A DNA stretch of 64,000 bases from Rahnella bonaserana (GCF_019049675.1 NZ_JAFMOW010000055.1:89364-153363), one strand, 5' to 3'; shown: positions 36,488 to 46,493, counted from the stretch's first letter. Made by a program: numbers and translations. The notes: generated from the sequence alone by a model not told the origin.

Positions 36488-38992
36488 ATGACCAAGAAGT
36501 TGAGCTTCACCTGCGTGCTGGTAAATGGTGTTCATGCCCGTCCGGCCAGTCATATTGAAACGTTATGCAACGGTTTCGGCTCCGTATTTCAGTGGCATAA
36601 CGTCCGTACTGGACGCCTTGCTGATGGCAAAAGTGTGTTGTCACTGATTGGTGCCGATATTTTGCCGGGCGATGAATGCCATGTGACCATCGAAGGAGCG
36701 GACGAAGACGCGGCGCACGCGGCGCTGGCCCACTTCATCCAGCATCAGTTTCCGCTCTGCGATGAAGCCCTGCCTGAGCACGATGAAAATGCTGAACTTG
36801 AGCCACTTCCTGAATCCCTGATGCATCTTTCTCCGCTGGTTTTCCGTGCCCGTTCTGTCAGCGAAGGCTGTGCGCTGGGCAAACTGGTCAGCCTTTCCAG
36901 CGTCGATCTGGCTGCGCTTACCGGCTTACCTGAGTCTCAGGGAAAGGACAAAGAGCAAAGCCTGCTTTCCGGCGGACTGGCGCAGCTTGAGAAATCGATC
37001 GAATTACAACTGATGGGTGGCAGCGGAACCATTACGGCCGTGCTGGAAGCACACCGTTCTTTGCTGCGTGATAACAGTCTGCGCGAAGCGTTGCTGAGCC
37101 GCGTGGCGCAAGGTCAGAGCTGTGCGCAAAGTATTGTCGATACCGCCGCGCATTTCAGCGCGCAACTCGCACAATCGTCCAGTGCGTATTTGCGTGAACG
37201 TGAACTGGATATTCGTGATGTCAGCTTCCAGCTTTTACAGCAAATTTATGGTGAGGAACGCTTTGCTTCCCAGCAGGCGCTGAGCGAAGCCAGTATTTGT
37301 CTGGCAGATGAACTGACGCCGAGTCAGTTTCTGGAGCTGGATAAAAAACACCTCAAAGGATTGTTACTCGGCAGCGGGGGCAGCACGTCGCATACCGTGA
37401 TCCTCGCCAGATCGTTCAATATTCCTGCGCTTGTCGGCGTTGATCCGAAACCGTTACAGGCCTATTTACAGCAGGATGTGCAGATCGATGGCGATCTGGG
37501 GCTGGTTGCCTGCGCCCTCAGCGAGCCGGTACGTCGCTATTATCGTCAGGAACAGGCGGTGCATCAGGCACTGCGTGAACAGCAAAGTGAATATCTTGAT
37601 AAGCCGGGTTATACCGCCGATGGCGTACGTCTTGAAGTCGCGGCCAATATTGCCCATTCGGTTGAAGCCAGCGCAGCGTTTGGCAATGGCGCGGAAGCCG
37701 TCGGGTTATTCCGTACAGAAATGCTGTATATGGATCGCGCCAGCGCGCCTTCTGAAGATGAGTTATACAATATTTATTGTCAGGCCACAGAAGCGGCCGC
37801 AGGCAAAACGATTATCGTCCGCACCATGGATATCGGGGGCGATAAGCCGGTCAATTACCTGAATATTCCGGCCGAAAACAACCCGTTTCTCGGTTATCGC
37901 GCTGTGCGTATTTATCAGGAATTTCTGCCGTTATTCCACACGCAACTGCGTTCTATCCTGCGCGCCTCAGCGCACGGAGCACTGAAAATCATGATCCCGA
38001 TGATTTCCTCGATGGAAGAGATCTTATGGGTGAAAGAGAAACTGGCGGAAGCCAAACAGTCACTGCGCAGTGAACAAATCCCGTTCGATGAAAAAATTCA
38101 GCTGGGGATCATGCTTGAAGTACCGTCGGTGATGTTCATCATCGATCAGTGCTGCGAAGAGATTGATTTCTTTAGCATCGGCAGTAATGACCTGACGCAA
38201 TATCTGCTGGCGGTCGATCGTGACAACGCCAAAGTGACCCGCCATTACAACAGCCTGAACCCGGCTTTCCTGCGTGGTCTTGATCACGTGGTGCGTGAAG
38301 TGCATCGCCACGGTAAATGGATTGGTTTGTGCGGCGAGCTGGGCGCCAAAGGTTCGGTGTTACCGCTGCTGGTCGGGCTGGGGCTGGATGAAATCAGCAT
38401 GAGTGCGCCGTCCATTCCGGTGACCAAAGCGCGTCTGGCCAAACTCGACAGCCGCGAGTGCCGTCTGCTGCTCAACCGCGCCATGCAGTGCCGCACATCG
38501 CTGGAAGTTGAACATCTGCTGGCGCAGTTCCGCATGACGGTTAACGATGCACCACTGATTACAGCGGAATGCGTGGCGCTCAATACCGACTGGCGCAGCA
38601 AAGAAGAAGTCATTAAAGGCATGGTCGATAACCTGATGCTGGCCGGTCGCTGCCGTTATCCGCGCAAACTTGCCGCCGATGTGTGGGCGCGCGAAGCGGT
38701 ATTCTCAACCGGCCTCGGCTTCGGTTTTGCTATTCCGCACACCAAGTCGGAACACATTGAGCAATCGACTATCAGCGTCGCCAAACTCACGCAACCGGTG
38801 CAGTGGGGCGATGAAGAAGCGCAGTTTGTCATCATGCTGACGCTGAATAAACATGCCGCGGGCGACCAGCATATGCGGATTTTCTCAAAGCTGGCGCGAC
38901 GGATCATGCACGATAGTTTCCGCGATGCGCTGATGAATTCGACGACAGCAGCGCAGATTGAAGCGCTGCTTAAACAAGAGCTTGAGCTCTGA
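36488..38992 (+). CDS. ptsA: Multiphosphoryl transfer protein PtsA (HPr-EI-EIIA fusion)
   Basis: Complete phosphate relay in one 834-residue chain. The HPr-like domain (about 1-90) has the phospho-His H16 in [10 protein letters not shown]. The enzyme I domain (about 115-670) has H302 in [16 protein letters not shown] and the PEP-binding region with [10 protein letters not shown] and [10 protein letters not shown]. The C-terminal EIIA-fructose domain (about 685-834) has H751 in [13 protein letters not shown]. coli PtsA (833 residues) is organised the same way. It can energise FrwB, FrwD and FrwC from PEP without the general PTS. fsaB follows after 11 bases. Confidence 0.95.
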   Translation: MTKKLSFTCVLVNGVHARPASHIETLCNGFGSVFQWHNVRTGRLADGKSVLSLIGADILPGDECHVTIEGADEDAAHAALAHFIQHQFPLCDEALPEHDENAELEPLPESLMHLSPLVFRARSVSEGCALGKLVSLSSVDLAALTGLPESQGKDKEQSLLSGGLAQLEKSIELQLMGGSGTITAVLEAHRSLLRDNSLREALLSRVAQGQSCAQSIVDTAAHFSAQLAQSSSAYLRERELDIRDVSFQLLQQIYGEERFASQQALSEASICLADELTPSQFLELDKKHLKGLLLGSGGSTSHTVILARSFNIPALVGVDPKPLQAYLQQDVQIDGDLGLVACALSEPVRRYYRQEQAVHQALREQQSEYLDKPGYTADGVRLEVAANIAHSVEASAAFGNGAEAVGLFRTEMLYMDRASAPSEDELYNIYCQATEAAAGKTIIVRTMDIGGDKPVNYLNIPAENNPFLGYRAVRIYQEFLPLFHTQLRSILRASAHGALKIMIPMISSMEEILWVKEKLAEAKQSLRSEQIPFDEKIQLGIMLEVPSVMFIIDQCCEEIDFFSIGSNDLTQYLLAVDRDNAKVTRHYNSLNPAFLRGLDHVVREVHRHGKWIGLCGELGAKGSVLPLLVGLGLDEISMSAPSIPVTKARLAKLDSRECRLLLNRAMQCRTSLEVEHLLAQFRMTVNDAPLITAECVALNTDWRSKEEVIKGMVDNLMLAGRCRYPRKLAADVWAREAVFSTGLGFGFAIPHTKSEHIEQSTISVAKLTQPVQWGDEEAQFVIMLTLNKHAAGDQHMRIFSKLARRIMHDSFRDALMNSTTAAQIEALLKQELEL

Positions 38993-39003
38993 CAGGAGAG
39001 GAT

Positions 39004-39666
39004 ATGGAACTTTATCTGGATACGGCTGATATCAGCGCAGTAAAACGTTTATCCCGTATTTTGCCGTTGCAGGGTGTGACGACGAATCCGAGCATTGTGG
39101 CAAAATCGCAGACTTCCCTGTGGGAGGTTCTGCCCGCGCTTCGCGATGCGTTAGGCGGCGAAGGGAAACTGTTTGCCCAGGTACTGGCGAATCAGACTGA
39201 ACAGATGGTGGAAGAAGCTGAATTGCTGCATTCCCGCGTGCCGGGCCTGGTGGTGAAAGTGCCGGTCACCGCCGCCGGACTGGCAGCGATTAAGATCCTG
39301 CGCACACGTAAAATCCCGACGCTGGGAACCGCGGTATACGGTGCCGGACAGGGGCTGTTATCGGCGCTGGCCGGTGCAGAATATGTCGCGCCGTATGTGA
39401 ACAGGCTGGATGCGCAGGGCGGAGATGGTATTGCGATGGTGACTGAGCTTCAGCAATTGCTGTCGCTTCATGCGTCGCACGCCAAAGTGCTGGCCGCCAG
39501 TTTCAAAACGCCGCGTCAGGTTCTGGCCTGTCTGCTGGCGGGCTGCCAGTCTGTCACTATTCCGGTGGACGTGGCCGAGCAGTTTATCAGCGCGCCAGCG
39601 GTGCAGGCGGCGGTCGATAAATTTGAACAGGACTGGCAGGGCGCGTTCGGGCGCCTGTCGCTGTAA
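39004..39666 (+). CDS. fsaB: Fructose-6-phosphate aldolase (FsaB/TalC type)
   Basis: Class I aldolase of the transaldolase family, 220 residues, the size of both E. coli Fsa enzymes. Schiff-base lysine K85 is in [18 protein letters not shown] (25-33), [12 protein letters not shown] and [11 protein letters not shown] are family motifs. It reversibly cleaves fructose 6-phosphate-like ketoses, releasing glyceraldehyde 3-phosphate. In E. coli fsaB is followed by gldA; here that gene is absent and a terminator comes next. With PflD this would allow cleavage of a 1-deoxy-ketose phosphate. Confidence 0.93.
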   Translation: MELYLDTADISAVKRLSRILPLQGVTTNPSIVAKSQTSLWEVLPALRDALGGEGKLFAQVLANQTEQMVEEAELLHSRVPGLVVKVPVTAAGLAAIKILRTRKIPTLGTAVYGAGQGLLSALAGAEYVAPYVNRLDAQGGDGIAMVTELQQLLSLHASHAKVLAASFKTPRQVLACLLAGCQSVTIPVDVAEQFISAPAVQAAVDKFEQDWQGAFGRLSL

Positions 39667-39700
39667 ATTAATTGTCGCTGTAGCTCACTCATGCCGGTAA

Positions 39701-39735
39701 AAAGCCCGACAGGAAAATCTGCCGGGCTTTTCTTT
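39701..39735 (+). terminator. Terminator of ptsA-fsaB
   Basis: AAAGCCCG (39701-39708) / CGGGCTTT (39723-39730) with inner CAG/CTG pairing, then TCTTT. Confidence 0.9.
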
Positions 39736-39750
39736 GTATCTCAAATCTTT

Positions 39751-39807
39751 TTTTTATTTCACGCCGTACTTTTTACTTCACTGCGTACTTTTTACTTCAC
39801 GCCGTAC
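39751..39807. repeat. Three tandem 19-base repeats over the ysgA 3' end
   Basis: Units at 39751-39769, 39770-39788 and 39789-39807 read TTTTTACTTCACGCCGTAC with only one to two differences. On the minus strand each holds the last ysgA codons (Tyr-Gly-Val-Lys-stop); the true stop lies in the 39789-39807 unit, and the other two are downstream copies. Confidence 0.92.
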
Positions 39808-40619
39808 TGGGCAAAGAAATCCAGCATCCGTTGCCAGCCATCAGCGGCGGCTTCAGCATGATAACTCGGGCGGTAATCAGCGTTAAACGCATGGCCAGCT
39901 TCCGGATACACCACGATTTCCGCCGTGGCATTGGCTGCGCGGATGGCCTGACGCATTGTTTCAATCGTTTCCAGAGGAATGCTTGAATCTTCTGCGCCGT
40001 ATAGACCCAGAACCGGCGCATCCAGCGCGGCTGCGCGATCGACCGGCTGTGACGGGCTGGTCAGCGTTTTATCACCGACCAGTTTGCCGTACCACGCGAC
40101 GCCCGCTTTCAGTTGCGGATTGTGCGCTGCATACAGCCAGGTGATGCGTCCGCCCCAGCAGAAACCGGTGATACCTAATTTGGAAATATCCCCGCCGTGT
40201 TGTGCGGCCCAGTGCGCGGTGTGGTCGAGATCGGAAAGTACCTGCTGATCCGGCACTTTGCTGACCAGTTTGTCAAACAGCTCGCTGATTTCGGTGTAAT
40301 CGCGCGGGTCGCCCTGACGGAAATAAAGTTCAGGCGCGATAGCCATATAGCCCTGTTTTGCCAGACGTCGGCAGATATCCTGAATGTGTTCGTGTACGCC
40401 AAAAATTTCCTGCACCACCAGAATGATTGGCAATTTGCCAGTGAACTGTTCCGGACGGGCGAGATAGGCAGGCATATCTTCACCCTGCGAAGGGATGGTC
40501 GTCTGTCCGGCGTGCAGTCCGTCGGTATCGGTGTGGAGGGTCGTGCTGGCGACGGGAGTAACAGCAGGAGCAAAGCTGGTCGGAGCCTGTTTAAGGGTAA
40601 GCAATTCTTCTTTTTTCAT
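39792..40619 (-). CDS. ysgA: Dienelactone hydrolase family protein YsgA
   Basis: Alpha/beta hydrolase of 275 residues (E. coli YsgA about 271). The expected DLH triad is visible: Cys in GITGFCWGGR, Asp in GLYGAEDSSIP and His in PEAGHAFN. The true substrate in enterobacteria is unknown. ATG 40619 is chosen because GGAG precedes it and MKKEELLTLKQAP starts a normal N-terminus; an upstream in-frame ATG at 40697 gives an unlikely 26-residue extension. In E. coli it lies between metE and udp; here the frw-ptsA block and katE have come in on either side. Confidence 0.9.
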   Translation of the reverse strand: MKKEELLTLKQAPTSFAPAVTPVASTTLHTDTDGLHAGQTTIPSQGEDMPAYLARPEQFTGKLPIILVVQEIFGVHEHIQDICRRLAKQGYMAIAPELYFRQGDPRDYTEISELFDKLVSKVPDQQVLSDLDHTAHWAAQHGGDISKLGITGFCWGGRITWLYAAHNPQLKAGVAWYGKLVGDKTLTSPSQPVDRAAALDAPVLGLYGAEDSSIPLETIETMRQAIRAANATAEIVVYPEAGHAFNADYRPSYHAEAAADGWQRMLDFFAQYGVK

Positions 40620-40711
40620 CGGGAGTCTCCAGGCAAGTGTCCATACGAAAAACTGTGGCTTTGGATTAAAACTATAGCCGTAAAGCATGAACAGCAAGGC
40701 GCAAGAGATGT

Positions 40712-40722
40712 TCTATAGTTAA
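40712..40722 (+). promoter_or_regulatory. Sigma-S-type -10 element before katE
   Basis: TCTATAGTTAA differs from the sigma-S preferred TCTATACTTAA at one base, and no good -35 is seen, as is common for sigma-S promoters. It lies about 85 bases before katE, a gene classically dependent on sigma-S. Confidence 0.5.
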
Positions 40723-40743
40723 AAGTTAATCAGGAAAGTCATC

Positions 40744-40824
40744 ATGGAAGATTTACAGAACGTACACCGAACGCCCGAAACCTTTGTCTTAGGAGCTATG
40801 TTCAATGTCAAAATCACCGTCTAA
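40744..40824 (+). CDS. Possible 26-residue leader peptide overlapping the katE start
   Basis: ATG 40744 with AGGA 8 bases upstream opens a 26-codon frame (starting [10 protein letters not shown]) that ends at TAA 40822-40824, 17 bases past the katE ATG in another frame. It contains the katE Shine-Dalgarno. Its translation could affect katE initiation. Such short frames also arise by chance. Confidence 0.3.
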   Translation: MEDLQNVHRTPETFVLGAMFNVKITV

Positions 40825-43087
40825 AGTGACCAAAAAAAGTGAGCCAAAACCGGTAAGCCGCGCCCCCGCCACGGGCATCGAGTCCTCACAACCTGGCCTG
40901 GGCGACCTGGCGCCCGCTGATCGCGCTTATCAGCCTTCGCCACAACCGACGCCACCGGGAAAAGAGCCGACCGCTTCCGGGAGTGCCAAAAGTCCGAAAA
41001 ATACCAATGCCAAACTCGACGCCTTAGAGCGTCATCGTAAAAATGGTGAAAAGCAGCCGCTGACCACCAATCAGGGCACCAAAATCTCTGATGATCAGAA
41101 CTCGCTTAAAGCCGGCAACCGCGGGCCGACGTTGCTGGAAGATTTTATCCTGCGCGAGAAAATTACCCATTTTGACCACGAGAGGATCCCTGAGCGTATC
41201 GTTCATGCGCGGGGTGCTGCGGCTCATGGTTATTTCCAGCCTTACCGCAGTATGAAAGACGTCACTAAAGCTCATTTCCTTTCTGATCCGAAAAAGAAAA
41301 CCCCGGTCTTTGTGCGTTTCTCTACCGTTCAGGGCTCGCGGGGCTCGGCGGATTCCGTTCGCGATATCCGTGGCTGGGCAACCAAGTTTTATACCGATGA
41401 AGGCATTTATGACCTGGTCGGCAACAATACGCCGGTGTTCTTTATTCAGGATGCCCATAAATTCCCGGATTTTGTCCATGCGGTAAAACCCGAGCCGCAT
41501 AACGAAATCCCACAGGGCGCCAGTGCGCACGATTCTTTCTGGGATTACGTTTCGCTGCAACCGGAAACGCTGCATAACGTGTTCTGGGCGATGTCCGACC
41601 GTGGCATTCCGCGCAGCTACCGCACGATGGAAGGTTTTGGCATCCATACTTTCCGTTTTGTGAATGCCGAAGGCAAAGCCACTTTTGTGCGTTTCCACTG
41701 GAAGCCGCTGGCCGGAAAAGCCTCTTTGTTGTGGGATGAAGCGCAGAAACTGGCCGGGAAAGATGCCGATTTCCACCGTCGTGATTTGTGGGAAGCCATC
41801 GAAGCCGGTGATTATCCTGAATATGAACTGGGCGTTCAGCTGATCCCAGTAGAAGACGAATTCAAATTTGATTTCGATCTGCTCGACCCGACCAAACTTA
41901 TTCCTGAAAAACTGGTGCCGGTAGAACTCATCGGCAAGATGGTGCTTGACCGTAACCCCGATAATTACTTCGCGGAAACCGAACAGGTCGCGTTCCATCC
42001 GGGACACGTGGTGCCGGGCATTGATTTCACCAATGATCCGCTGTTGCAGGGGCGTCTGTTCTCTTATACCGATACGCAGATCAGTCGTCTTGGCGGACCG
42101 AATTTCCATGAAATTCCGATTAACCGCCCGACCTGTCCCTACCATAATTTCCAGCGCGACGGCATGCACCGGCAGGATATTGATACGAATCCGGCAAATT
42201 ACGAACCGAATTCCATCAACAATAACTGGCCGAGGGAGACACCTCCGGCAGCGTCCGGCGGCGGTTTTGAAAGCTATCCGGAGCGGATTGATGCGGAAAA
42301 AATCCGTCAGCGGAGTCCGTCATTTGCTGAGTATTATTCCCACCCGCGTCTGTTCTGGCTGAGTCAGACCACCGCGGAGCAGGATCATATTGTCGGGGCC
42401 TTCTCGTTCGAATTGTCGAAGGTGGCGCGGCCGTATATCCGCGAGCGTGTGGTGGATTTACTGGCGCATGTTGACCAGACGCTGGCGCAGAAAGTGGCTA
42501 AAAATCTGGGTATTACTCTTTCCGCCGACACACTGAAGATCAAAGCGCCGAAGCCGGTGAATGGTCTGAAAAGTGATCCGACGCTGAGTTTGTATGCCAG
42601 CGGCAAAGGCACGATTAAAGGGCGTCAGGTGGCAATTCTGCTCGGTGAAGGCGTGAATGCGGCGGATGTACTGGTAACCTTGCAGGCGCTGCAGGCAGCG
42701 GGTGTTCATCCTAAACTGCTGGCCAGCCATTTAGGGAATGTTACCGCCGATGATGGTTCGACATTGCCGGTGGATGCCACATTTGCCGGTTCACCTTCCA
42801 TTACCGTCGATGCCGTTATTGTTCCGCACGGGCACATTGATGCCTTGCTGATGAATGGCGAGTCCCGCCATTATCTGCTTGAAGCCTATAAGCATCTTAA
42901 AGTTATTGGCTTAAGCGGTGATGCTCGTCGCTTTAAATCGCTGCTGGGACTGGCGGATGATGTGCCGGAAGAGGGTGTTGTCGAAGGCGAGAAAGCCGAA
43001 GGCGCATTGCTTAAAACGTTCCTGAAGGAAATGCTGAAACACCGTATCTGGTCGCGCAGTGCCGCGGCGGATGCTGTTCCTGCCTGA
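40805..43087 (+). CDS. katE: Large-subunit catalase HPII
   Basis: Monofunctional haem catalase of 760 residues (E. coli HPII 753), acting in the cytoplasm in stationary phase. A long polar N-terminal extension (about 1-95, rich in Pro, Lys and Ser) precedes the core. Distal haem residue H134 is in [14 protein letters not shown], and the proximal Tyr is in [16 protein letters not shown]. The C-terminal 150-170 residues form the flavodoxin-like domain of large catalases ([17 protein letters not shown]). AGGAG lies 9-10 bases before the ATG. E. coli katE is elsewhere on the chromosome, so its place between ysgA and udp is specific to this lineage. Confidence 0.97.
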   Translation: MSKSPSKVTKKSEPKPVSRAPATGIESSQPGLGDLAPADRAYQPSPQPTPPGKEPTASGSAKSPKNTNAKLDALERHRKNGEKQPLTTNQGTKISDDQNSLKAGNRGPTLLEDFILREKITHFDHERIPERIVHARGAAAHGYFQPYRSMKDVTKAHFLSDPKKKTPVFVRFSTVQGSRGSADSVRDIRGWATKFYTDEGIYDLVGNNTPVFFIQDAHKFPDFVHAVKPEPHNEIPQGASAHDSFWDYVSLQPETLHNVFWAMSDRGIPRSYRTMEGFGIHTFRFVNAEGKATFVRFHWKPLAGKASLLWDEAQKLAGKDADFHRRDLWEAIEAGDYPEYELGVQLIPVEDEFKFDFDLLDPTKLIPEKLVPVELIGKMVLDRNPDNYFAETEQVAFHPGHVVPGIDFTNDPLLQGRLFSYTDTQISRLGGPNFHEIPINRPTCPYHNFQRDGMHRQDIDTNPANYEPNSINNNWPRETPPAASGGGFESYPERIDAEKIRQRSPSFAEYYSHPRLFWLSQTTAEQDHIVGAFSFELSKVARPYIRERVVDLLAHVDQTLAQKVAKNLGITLSADTLKIKAPKPVNGLKSDPTLSLYASGKGTIKGRQVAILLGEGVNAADVLVTLQALQAAGVHPKLLASHLGNVTADDGSTLPVDATFAGSPSITVDAVIVPHGHIDALLMNGESRHYLLEAYKHLKVIGLSGDARRFKSLLGLADDVPEEGVVEGEKAEGALLKTFLKEMLKHRIWSRSAAADAVPA

Positions 43088-43102
43088 TGTGTTGTCACTG
43101 AA

Positions 43103-43138
43103 AAACAGCCCGTTTCCGGTCGCGGAGACGGGCTGTTT
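43103..43138 (+). terminator. Terminator of katE
   Basis: Very stable hairpin: 16-base arms at 43103-43118 and 43123-43138 pair throughout with one T-G wobble around a 4-base loop; AAGTTTTC follows. Confidence 0.85.
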
Positions 43139-43164
43139 AAGTTTTCATCAATCGTCTGCTAATT

Positions 43165-43180
43165 TGTGATTCGCATCACA
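43165..43180. promoter_or_regulatory. CRP site 1 of udp
   Basis: TGTGATTCGCATCACA fits the TGTGA-N6-TCACA core perfectly and the palindrome continues outwards with AATT on both sides. Cyclic AMP-CRP activation of udp is established in E. coli. Confidence 0.85.
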
Positions 43181-43216
43181 AATTAAATGTATGCGTAATT
43201 CCCGTTGTTACATCAT

Positions 43217-43232
43217 AGTGACGACCGTCACG
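43217..43232. promoter_or_regulatory. CRP site 2 of udp
   Basis: AGTGACGACCGTCACG matches eight of ten core positions. Its centre is 52 bases from site 1. This tandem spacing is the hallmark of CytR-controlled nucleoside promoters, where CytR sits between two CRP dimers. Confidence 0.65.
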
Positions 43233-43311
43233 AAATAACGTCACAATGTTCAGTACAGTTGCCGGGTGTTCCTCCTGCCAATTTATGACCTTACACACAG
43301 AGGAGTTTGTT

Positions 43312-44073
43312 ATGTCTCAGCCTGAAGTTTTCCATCTTGGCCTGGCCAAAAAAGATTTAAACGGCGCGACGCTGGCGATTGTTCCCGGCGATCCTGAGCG
43401 CGTGGAAAAAATTGCCAAACTGATGGAGAACCCGGTTCGTCTGGCTTCCCACCGCGAATTTACCTCATGGCGTGCTGAGCTTGATGGCAAATCTGTGATT
43501 GTTTGTTCAACGGGTATCGGTGGTCCTTCCACCTCCATCGCGGTTGAAGAACTGGCGCAACTGGGGATCCGTACATTCCTGCGTGTCGGCACCACCGGCG
43601 CTATCCAGCCACACATCAATGTGGGTGACGTTCTGGTTACCACCGCCGCCGTTCGCCTTGATGGGGCAAGCCTGCATTTCGCACCAATGGAATTCCCGGC
43701 GGTTGCTGATTTTGCCTGTACGACCGCACTGGTTGCCGCGGCAGAATCCGTGGGCGCTGCCACACACATCGGCGTTACTGCGTCTTCTGACACCTTCTAT
43801 CCGGGTCAGGAACGTTATGACACCTTCTCCGGCCGCGTTGTCCGTCGCTTCAAAGAATCGATGAAAGAGTGGCAGGAAATGGGCGTTATGAACTACGAAA
43901 TGGAATCCGCTACCTTGCTGACCATGTGCGCCAGCCAGGGCCTGCGTGCGGGTATGGTTGCCGGGGTTATCGTGAACCGCACCCAGCAGGAAATCCCTAA
44001 TGCGGAAACCATGAAGAAGACCGAGAGCCATGCGGTGAAGATTGTTGTTGAAGCGGCTCGCCGGCTTATTTAA
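43312..44073 (+). CDS. udp: Uridine phosphorylase
   Basis: Splits uridine with phosphate into uracil and ribose 1-phosphate for pyrimidine salvage. The 253 residues equal E. coli Udp. Phosphate-binding VPGDPERV at the N-terminus and [22 protein letters not shown] region are present (here [12 protein letters not shown]), as is the nucleoside-binding [12 protein letters not shown] 43312 has AGAGGAG upstream; an earlier in-frame ATG at 43246 falls in the promoter region and is not used. Control by CRP and CytR is indicated by the two upstream sites. Confidence 0.97.
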   Translation: MSQPEVFHLGLAKKDLNGATLAIVPGDPERVEKIAKLMENPVRLASHREFTSWRAELDGKSVIVCSTGIGGPSTSIAVEELAQLGIRTFLRVGTTGAIQPHINVGDVLVTTAAVRLDGASLHFAPMEFPAVADFACTTALVAAAESVGAATHIGVTASSDTFYPGQERYDTFSGRVVRRFKESMKEWQEMGVMNYEMESATLLTMCASQGLRAGMVAGVIVNRTQQEIPNAETMKKTESHAVKIVVEAARRLI

Positions 44074-44149
44074 TTTCCCGTCTTCCTTCGAGCCGCAGAG
44101 GCGCTGGTTGCGCTCGCGAACCCGAATCACTGACGAATATCACATCTCC

Positions 44150-44176
44150 GGGCTGCCTCTGGCGGCCCATTTTTTT
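44150..44176 (+). terminator. Terminator of udp
   Basis: Stem GGGCTGCC (44150-44157) / GGCGGCCC (44161-44168) with one T-G wobble, loop TCT, then seven T residues. Confidence 0.88.
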
Positions 44177-44230
44177 GCCCCGTTAAGCAGATCTGTTAAG
44201 GTCATGTTAGTAATGCATCTGGAATAATTG

Positions 44231-44800
44231 ATGAATTCCGGCTCCGGACCTCTGATAAAAGGAACTGCATTTTTGACTGTTCATGACCTTCTCGATTACA
44301 CCACCACCTTTATCCGTGCGCATCAGGTGTGGGCTGCGCCTGTTGTTTTCTTTCTGGCTTTTGGCGAGTCTCTGGCATTTCTTTCACTGCTCCTTCCTGC
44401 GACCTTTATCCTGCTGGGATTGGGCGCGCTGATCGGTGAAACCGGTATTCTTTTCTGGCCAATCTGGGCTGCCGCAGCGGCGGGTGCCTTCTTCGGCGAC
44501 TGGCTTTCGTACTGGGTAGGTAACCATTTTCAGGACCGGGTGGGCAACTTCTGGCCTTTCTCCCGTCACCCGCAAATGCTGGTACGCGGCCATGCTTTCT
44601 TTGACAAATGGGGCATGCCAGGCGCGTTTATCGGCCGCTTCTTTGGCCCGCTGCGCGCCGTCGTGCCGCTGGTCGCCGGTATCTGTGGTATGCCACAAAA
44701 GTATTTTCAGATTGCCAATGTGACGTCGGCGCTTATCTGGGCTTTCGGCATTCTGGCGCCCGGCGCTTTCGGCATTCAGTGGCTGAGCCGCTGGTTTTAA
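44231..44800 (+). CDS. DedA-family membrane protein
   Basis: Inner-membrane protein of 189 residues in the DedA/VTT family, linked to polyprenyl-phosphate or lipid recycling and membrane homeostasis. Landmarks are FGESLAFLSLLLPATFIL, GAFFGDWLSYWVGNHFQDRVGN and the re-entrant-loop motif GRFFGPLRAVVPLVAG, which has the conserved Arg. There are four to five hydrophobic segments. ATG 44231 (TTG 44228 is adjacent) has a poor ribosome site. It lies between udp and rmuC, absent at that spot in E. coli. Confidence 0.85.
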   Translation: MNSGSGPLIKGTAFLTVHDLLDYTTTFIRAHQVWAAPVVFFLAFGESLAFLSLLLPATFILLGLGALIGETGILFWPIWAAAAAGAFFGDWLSYWVGNHFQDRVGNFWPFSRHPQMLVRGHAFFDKWGMPGAFIGRFFGPLRAVVPLVAGICGMPQKYFQIANVTSALIWAFGILAPGAFGIQWLSRWF

Positions 44801-44957
44801 ATCCTGCTCCTTGCGGCTGACTCCCGCAAGGGGACAAGTTCAGAGAAATTCCCTTTTGGAAGACGTCTCGCAAAGGCTCAATGCAACAGAAAATAGACTG
44901 GACATCCATACAGCCTGACATTACCTTGGCCGCAAGAGACTTCAAGAGGGAAATCGC

Positions 44958-46493
44958 GTGGATATCAGCATTCTGACTGCCCTGGCAGCGGCGTTAATTG
45001 GCTTACTGGTGGGATGGCTCATCGCCAGTTTGCGACAACAGCAACAGCAGACAGAGTATGAAACGCAGCGCCGTTTGCTGGAACAATCGCTGGAGCAGGT
45101 TAAGGCGGAAAATGATACGCACAAAAGCGAGCGGCTATCGGGCCAGCAGCAACTGCGTGAAGCTGAACTGGAACTGCGAAAACTGCACAGCCTGCAGGCA
45201 GCCAGTCAGGAAAAACTGCAACTGCTGACTCACTGGCAAAATGAGTGCGAACAGCTGAATCAGGAACTGCGCGCACAGCGGGAAATCAACAGTGCGCAGG
45301 AAGCAGAATTACGTGAGGTTTCCACCCGTCTGGATGAAACCCGCATGGCAGCCGAAGATAAACAGCGTTTGCTGATCAACAGCGAACAGCGCCTGAGCAG
45401 TCAGTTTGAAAATCTGGCGAACCGGATTTTCGAACAAAATGGTCGTCGCGCCGACGAACAGAACAAGCAAAGCCTCGACAAATTACTGCTGCCGTTACGT
45501 GAGCAGCTCGACGGCTTCCGCCGTCAGGTGCAGGACAGCTTCGGGCAGGAAGCCCGTGAACGGCATACGCTGGCGCATGAGATCCGCAATCTGCAACAGC
45601 TGAATGTCGAGATGGCGCGTGAAGCTGTCAACCTTACCAGGGCCCTGAAAGGTGACAACAAAACGCAGGGTAACTGGGGCGAAGTGGTGCTCAGCCGCGT
45701 GCTTGAAGCTTCCGGTTTACGCGAAGGGTATGAGTATCAGACACAGGTCAGCGTGCAGGTGGACAGCAACAGCCGTATGCAGCCCGACGTGGTTGTGCGC
45801 TTACCGCAGAATAAAGACGTGGTGATTGATGCCAAAATGACGCTGGTCGCTTATGAGCGTTATTTCAACAGTGAAGACGACGCTGAGCGCGAAATCGCCC
45901 TGAATGAACACATTGCCTCAGTGCGCGGACATATCCGCTTGCTGGGCCGCAAAGATTATCAGCAGCTTCCTGGTTTGCGCAGTCTGGATTATGTGCTGAT
46001 GTTTATCCCCGTCGAACCTGCGTTTCTGCTGGCTATCGACCGGGAGCCCGAATTGATCAGCGAAGCCCTGCGCCACAATATTATGCTTGTCAGCCCGACG
46101 ACTCTGCTGGTGGCTTTACGCACGATCAGCAACCTGTGGCGTTATGAACACCAGAGCCAGAACGCCAAACGCATTGCCGATCGCGCTGCGCGTCTTTACG
46201 ACAAACTGCGGCTGTTTGTGGATGACATGGAGTCGATGGGGCAGAGTCTCGACAAAGCGCAGGGAAGTTATCGCGCCGCGATGAATAAACTCACGCAAGG
46301 CCGTGGTAATCTTATCGGACAGGTTGAGAGTTTCCGCGCTCTGGGTGTTGAAGTTAAACGGCCAATCAGTCCTTCTCTGGCTGAGAGGGCTAAAGCGGAA
46401 AATGAACCTGAAGATACCGCATCTCTGCCAGATACCTCTGATGCGGAAGAAGAACAGACACTGAACCCGCGCGAGCTAAATCCGCATCAATAG
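44958..46493 (+). CDS. rmuC: DNA recombination protein RmuC
   Basis: Predicted nuclease-fold protein limiting inversions at short inverted repeats. The 511 residues comprise an N-terminal membrane anchor (about 4-24), a long coiled coil rich in Gln and Glu (about 25-170), and the conserved RmuC domain with GDNKTQGNWGEVVLSRVLE and VVIDAKMTLVAYERYF. The start is GTG 44958 with GAGGG upstream; the E. coli protein also opens MD.SI. It is longer than E. coli RmuC (475) in the coiled coil. Transcribed alone. Confidence 0.95.
   Translation: MDISILTALAAALIGLLVGWLIASLRQQQQQTEYETQRRLLEQSLEQVKAENDTHKSERLSGQQQLREAELELRKLHSLQAASQEKLQLLTHWQNECEQLNQELRAQREINSAQEAELREVSTRLDETRMAAEDKQRLLINSEQRLSSQFENLANRIFEQNGRRADEQNKQSLDKLLLPLREQLDGFRRQVQDSFGQEARERHTLAHEIRNLQQLNVEMAREAVNLTRALKGDNKTQGNWGEVVLSRVLEASGLREGYEYQTQVSVQVDSNSRMQPDVVVRLPQNKDVVIDAKMTLVAYERYFNSEDDAEREIALNEHIASVRGHIRLLGRKDYQQLPGLRSLDYVLMFIPVEPAFLLAIDREPELISEALRHNIMLVSPTTLLVALRTISNLWRYEHQSQNAKRIADRAARLYDKLRLFVDDMESMGQSLDKAQGSYRAAMNKLTQGRGNLIGQVESFRALGVEVKRPISPSLAERAKAENEPEDTASLPDTSDAEEEQTLNPRELNPHQ

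Noticed and set aside
39751..39807. Tandem 19-base units as a possible CRISPR array or iteron origin
   Set aside because: The units are contiguous without spacers and derive from the ysgA 3' end.
41024..42169. Long open frame on the minus strand inside katE (381 codons)
   Set aside because: It lies wholly antisense to a well-supported catalase, shows no protein family features and has the composition expected of a codon-bias shadow.
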